DNA of 7,501 nucleotides, from assembly GCA_036395835.1 (NCBI GenBank), contig DASWCW010000204.1:1-7501 (forward strand), in the 5' to 3' direction. Position numbers and translations under genes: made by a program. Positions 6,165 through 7,501 of the stretch are shown here, piece by piece; within the stretch, counting starts at the first letter, position 1, and each line of letters starts with the position of its first letter. Source of the stretch: AP-16 sp036395835. GTDB lineage: Bacteria; Pseudomonadota; Alphaproteobacteria; Rhizobiales; Xanthobacteraceae. Below the pieces are notes generated by a model. It worked only from the letters and a program-made list of their open reading frames with translations, ran no database searches and was not told the DNA's origin.

Positions 6165-6395
6165 CCGATCCGAGTATTTTTATATTGGCTTCGTGCGCAA
6201 AGGCTACCCGCCTCCGGCTCGGCTTGGCCATGCGACGCCATCACCTTGCCCTCGAAGTCCTCGATCAGGCGCGGCATTCCGGCCGCGCCTCGGCGAAGCT
6301 GCTGGGTGCGATTATCCGGTGGAGGGGGAGTATCGTTGCGTTCATACCTAATACATCCAGTGTAAACTTCAGGGCAGATTCGCGAGGAGGAACGC
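6165..6395. other. Intergenic region between the small RNA and the methyltransferase gene
   Basis: No protein gene is recognised here. A short minus-strand frame starting at ATG 6285-6283 (begins MPRLIEDFEGKVMASHGQ) has somewhat protein-like composition, but it runs through the small-RNA promoter and ends soon after, so it is at best a gene fragment. On the plus strand, a weak promoter for the methyltransferase might be TTGCGT (6336-6341) with TGTAAA (6361-6366), but the spacing of 19 is poor. The 6331-6380 stretch is notably less GC-rich than the rest, as expected near a start region. Confidence 0.4.
6385..6390 (+). promoter_or_regulatory. Shine-Dalgarno site fixing the GTG start of the methyltransferase
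   Basis: AGGAGG lies five bases before GTG at 6396-6398. The same frame has a stop TAA at 6363-6365 and no other start codon in between, so this non-ATG start is well determined. Confidence 0.85.
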
Positions 6396-7501
6396 GTGAG
6401 ACGCCTATCGCAGAAGGAATCGGGGGGCTATTACACTCCCGATCCCGTCGTTACGAGCCTGCTCAAATGGGCGATCCGCCATGAAGAGGACCGCCTGCTT
6501 GATCCATCCTGCGGCGACGGCCGGTTCATTGCAGGGCATCGCAATGCCGTCGGCATCGAGCAGGACCTCCCTGCCACCCAGACGGCCATCAGCCGTGCCC
6601 CTTGGGCACTGGTCCATGAAGGCGATTTCTTCTCCTGGGCGTCTGAAACGGCCGAGCGCTTTGACTGCGCGGCCGGCAATCCGCCGTTCATCCGCTACCA
6701 AACCTTCAAGGGCGAGGTGCGTGAGCGCGCAATAACCTTGTGCGCTGGACTCGGCGCGGATTTTTCCGGGCTTGCGTCCTCTTGGGCGCCGTTTCTGGTC
6801 GCCGCCGCATCACTGCTCAAGCCCGGCGGCCGCATGGCCTTCGTCGTGCCCGCCGAGATCGGCCATGCGCCCTACGCCGCGCCGCTGCTCGAGTATCTCG
6901 TCAGCCGCTTCGTGACCATCCATATCGTGGCAGTGCGCAGCAAGCTCTTCCCCGAGCTCTCCGAGGATTGCTGGCTGCTTTACACAGAAGGCTTCGGAGG
7001 CAGGACACAGGAGATCCGGTTCTCGGTTCTGGATGCGTTTCGGCCGATGTCACGGCCGCCGCGCGAGCATGTGCGGGTCAACGTGCAGGAATGGCGTAAC
7101 GACTGGAACCGGCGGCTGCGCCCCTATTTGATGTCGCAGCACGCACGGGACTTGTACCGGCGCATCTCGGGCGAGGAGGGCGCGCCGCGTCTTGGCGATC
7201 TCGCCACTGTCGGCATTGGCTATGTCAGCGGCGCAAACGACTTTTTTCATCTGCGGCCGAGCGACGCCGAGAAATGGCAGGTTCCGGCCGCCCTTCTACA
7301 TCCGTCCGTCCGCAACGGCCGCGCGCTGCCGCCCTTCCGCGTGACCGCCGGCGTAGTGGCGCGTTGGAAGCGCAACGACGACCCCATTCTCCTGCTCAGG
7401 CTGCCCAAGACGAATGATCTGCCGCGCGCGGTGCGCCGCTATCTCGACACCGAAGAGGGACAGCAGGCGCGCCAAGCCTACAAATGCCGCGTGCGCGACC
7501 C
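6396..7501 (+). CDS. Adenine-N6 DNA methyltransferase (Eco57I/TaqI-like class), partial at right edge
   Basis: The frame is open from GTG 6396 to the window end, giving 368 codons plus two bases; the stop lies outside. Motifs run in the order of gamma-class N6-adenine methyltransferases: motif X-like GGYYTPDPVV (10-19), SAM-binding motif I DPSCGDGRF (36-44), the acidic residue of motif II GIEQD (E55), motif III-like EGDFF (75-79) and catalytic motif IV NPPF (95-98) followed by IRYQ. The region LLKPGGRMAFVVPAEIGH (about 140-157) matches the later core strands. The part beyond about residue 230 resembles the start of a target-recognition region. It would transfer methyl groups from SAM to adenine in a specific DNA site. 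A restriction enzyme or other defence gene is expected off-window to the right. It starts about 250 bases from the small RNA, in the opposite direction. The exact system type is not decidable here. Confidence 0.9.
   Translation, partial: MRRLSQKESGGYYTPDPVVTSLLKWAIRHEEDRLLDPSCGDGRFIAGHRNAVGIEQDLPATQTAISRAPWALVHEGDFFSWASETAERFDCAAGNPPFIRYQTFKGEVRERAITLCAGLGADFSGLASSWAPFLVAAASLLKPGGRMAFVVPAEIGHAPYAAPLLEYLVSRFVTIHIVAVRSKLFPELSEDCWLLYTEGFGGRTQEIRFSVLDAFRPMSRPPREHVRVNVQEWRNDWNRRLRPYLMSQHARDLYRRISGEEGAPRLGDLATVGIGYVSGANDFFHLRPSDAEKWQVPAALLHPSVRNGRALPPFRVTAGVVARWKRNDDPILLLRLPKTNDLPRAVRRYLDTEEGQQARQAYKCRVRD

Noticed and set aside
6138..6285. Short minus-strand frame MPRLIEDFEGKVMASHGQ...
   Set aside because: Only 49 codons, crosses the small-RNA promoter and stops at its 5' end; not recognised as any family, so not called a gene.
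5886..6395. Possible tRNA-derived attachment site or CRISPR at the island edge
   Set aside because: No TpsiC-arm consensus, no acceptor stem and no regularly spaced repeats could be found.
6185..6484. Plus-strand frame of 99 codons upstream of and overlapping the methyltransferase
   Set aside because: No family resemblance, no convincing ribosome binding site, and it overlaps the start of a motif-rich gene in another frame.
6405..6701. Minus-strand frame of 98 codons opposite the methyltransferase
   Set aside because: Lies antisense to motifs I and IV of the methyltransferase; no RBS or family features.

Overview
The window is GC-rich DNA with strong G/C bias at third codon positions. Gene content and protein style suggest a soil or plant-associated alphaproteobacterium of the Hyphomicrobiales (Bradyrhizobium/Rhodopseudomonas-like). 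That assignment is inferred from protein flavour, not from a marker gene.

Layout: (1) Positions 3-623 hold the C-terminal part of an FAD-dependent monooxygenase that enters from the left edge. (2) Positions 697-5250 are a compact five-gene plus-strand operon: a periplasmic solute-binding protein, two inner-membrane permeases, a CUT1/Fbp/Pot-type ATPase with a C-terminal TOBE-like region, and a calcineurin-like phosphodiesterase resembling GpdQ. Junctions overlap or nearly touch (TGATG at 1705-1709, a 3-base gap, ATGA at 3356-3359, ATGA at 4414-4417), so the genes are almost certainly co-transcribed and translationally coupled. The last gene suggests that the imported solute is, or yields, a phosphodiester or related organophosphate. 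(3) Positions 5288-5885 on the minus strand are a dead remnant of a CaiB/BaiF (class III) CoA-transferase. It has lost its N-terminal half and carries a frameshift near 5556. (4) Positions 5886-6395 hold no protein gene but are rich in structure. There is a long inverted repeat (5930-5981) and, on the minus strand, what looks like a complete small-RNA gene: an extended -10 promoter (TGGTATAAT), a start at G6149, two GC-rich stems and a terminator ending in seven T's at 6049-6043. (5) From 6396 to the right edge runs the N-terminal part of an adenine-N6 DNA methyltransferase with a GTG start and a strong ribosome binding site. It is probably the modification gene of a restriction-modification or defence locus.

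Reading the window together: a normal chromosomal transport operon is followed by a decayed gene whose 5' half has been replaced, and then by a likely horizontally acquired restriction-modification region. The junction lies around 5880. The small RNA sits between the dead gene and the methyltransferase and is divergent from the latter. It is the most interesting element because it repeats the motif CCACCUAAYCC in two predicted unpaired segments, and CACCU is also part of the 16S rRNA anti-Shine-Dalgarno tail.
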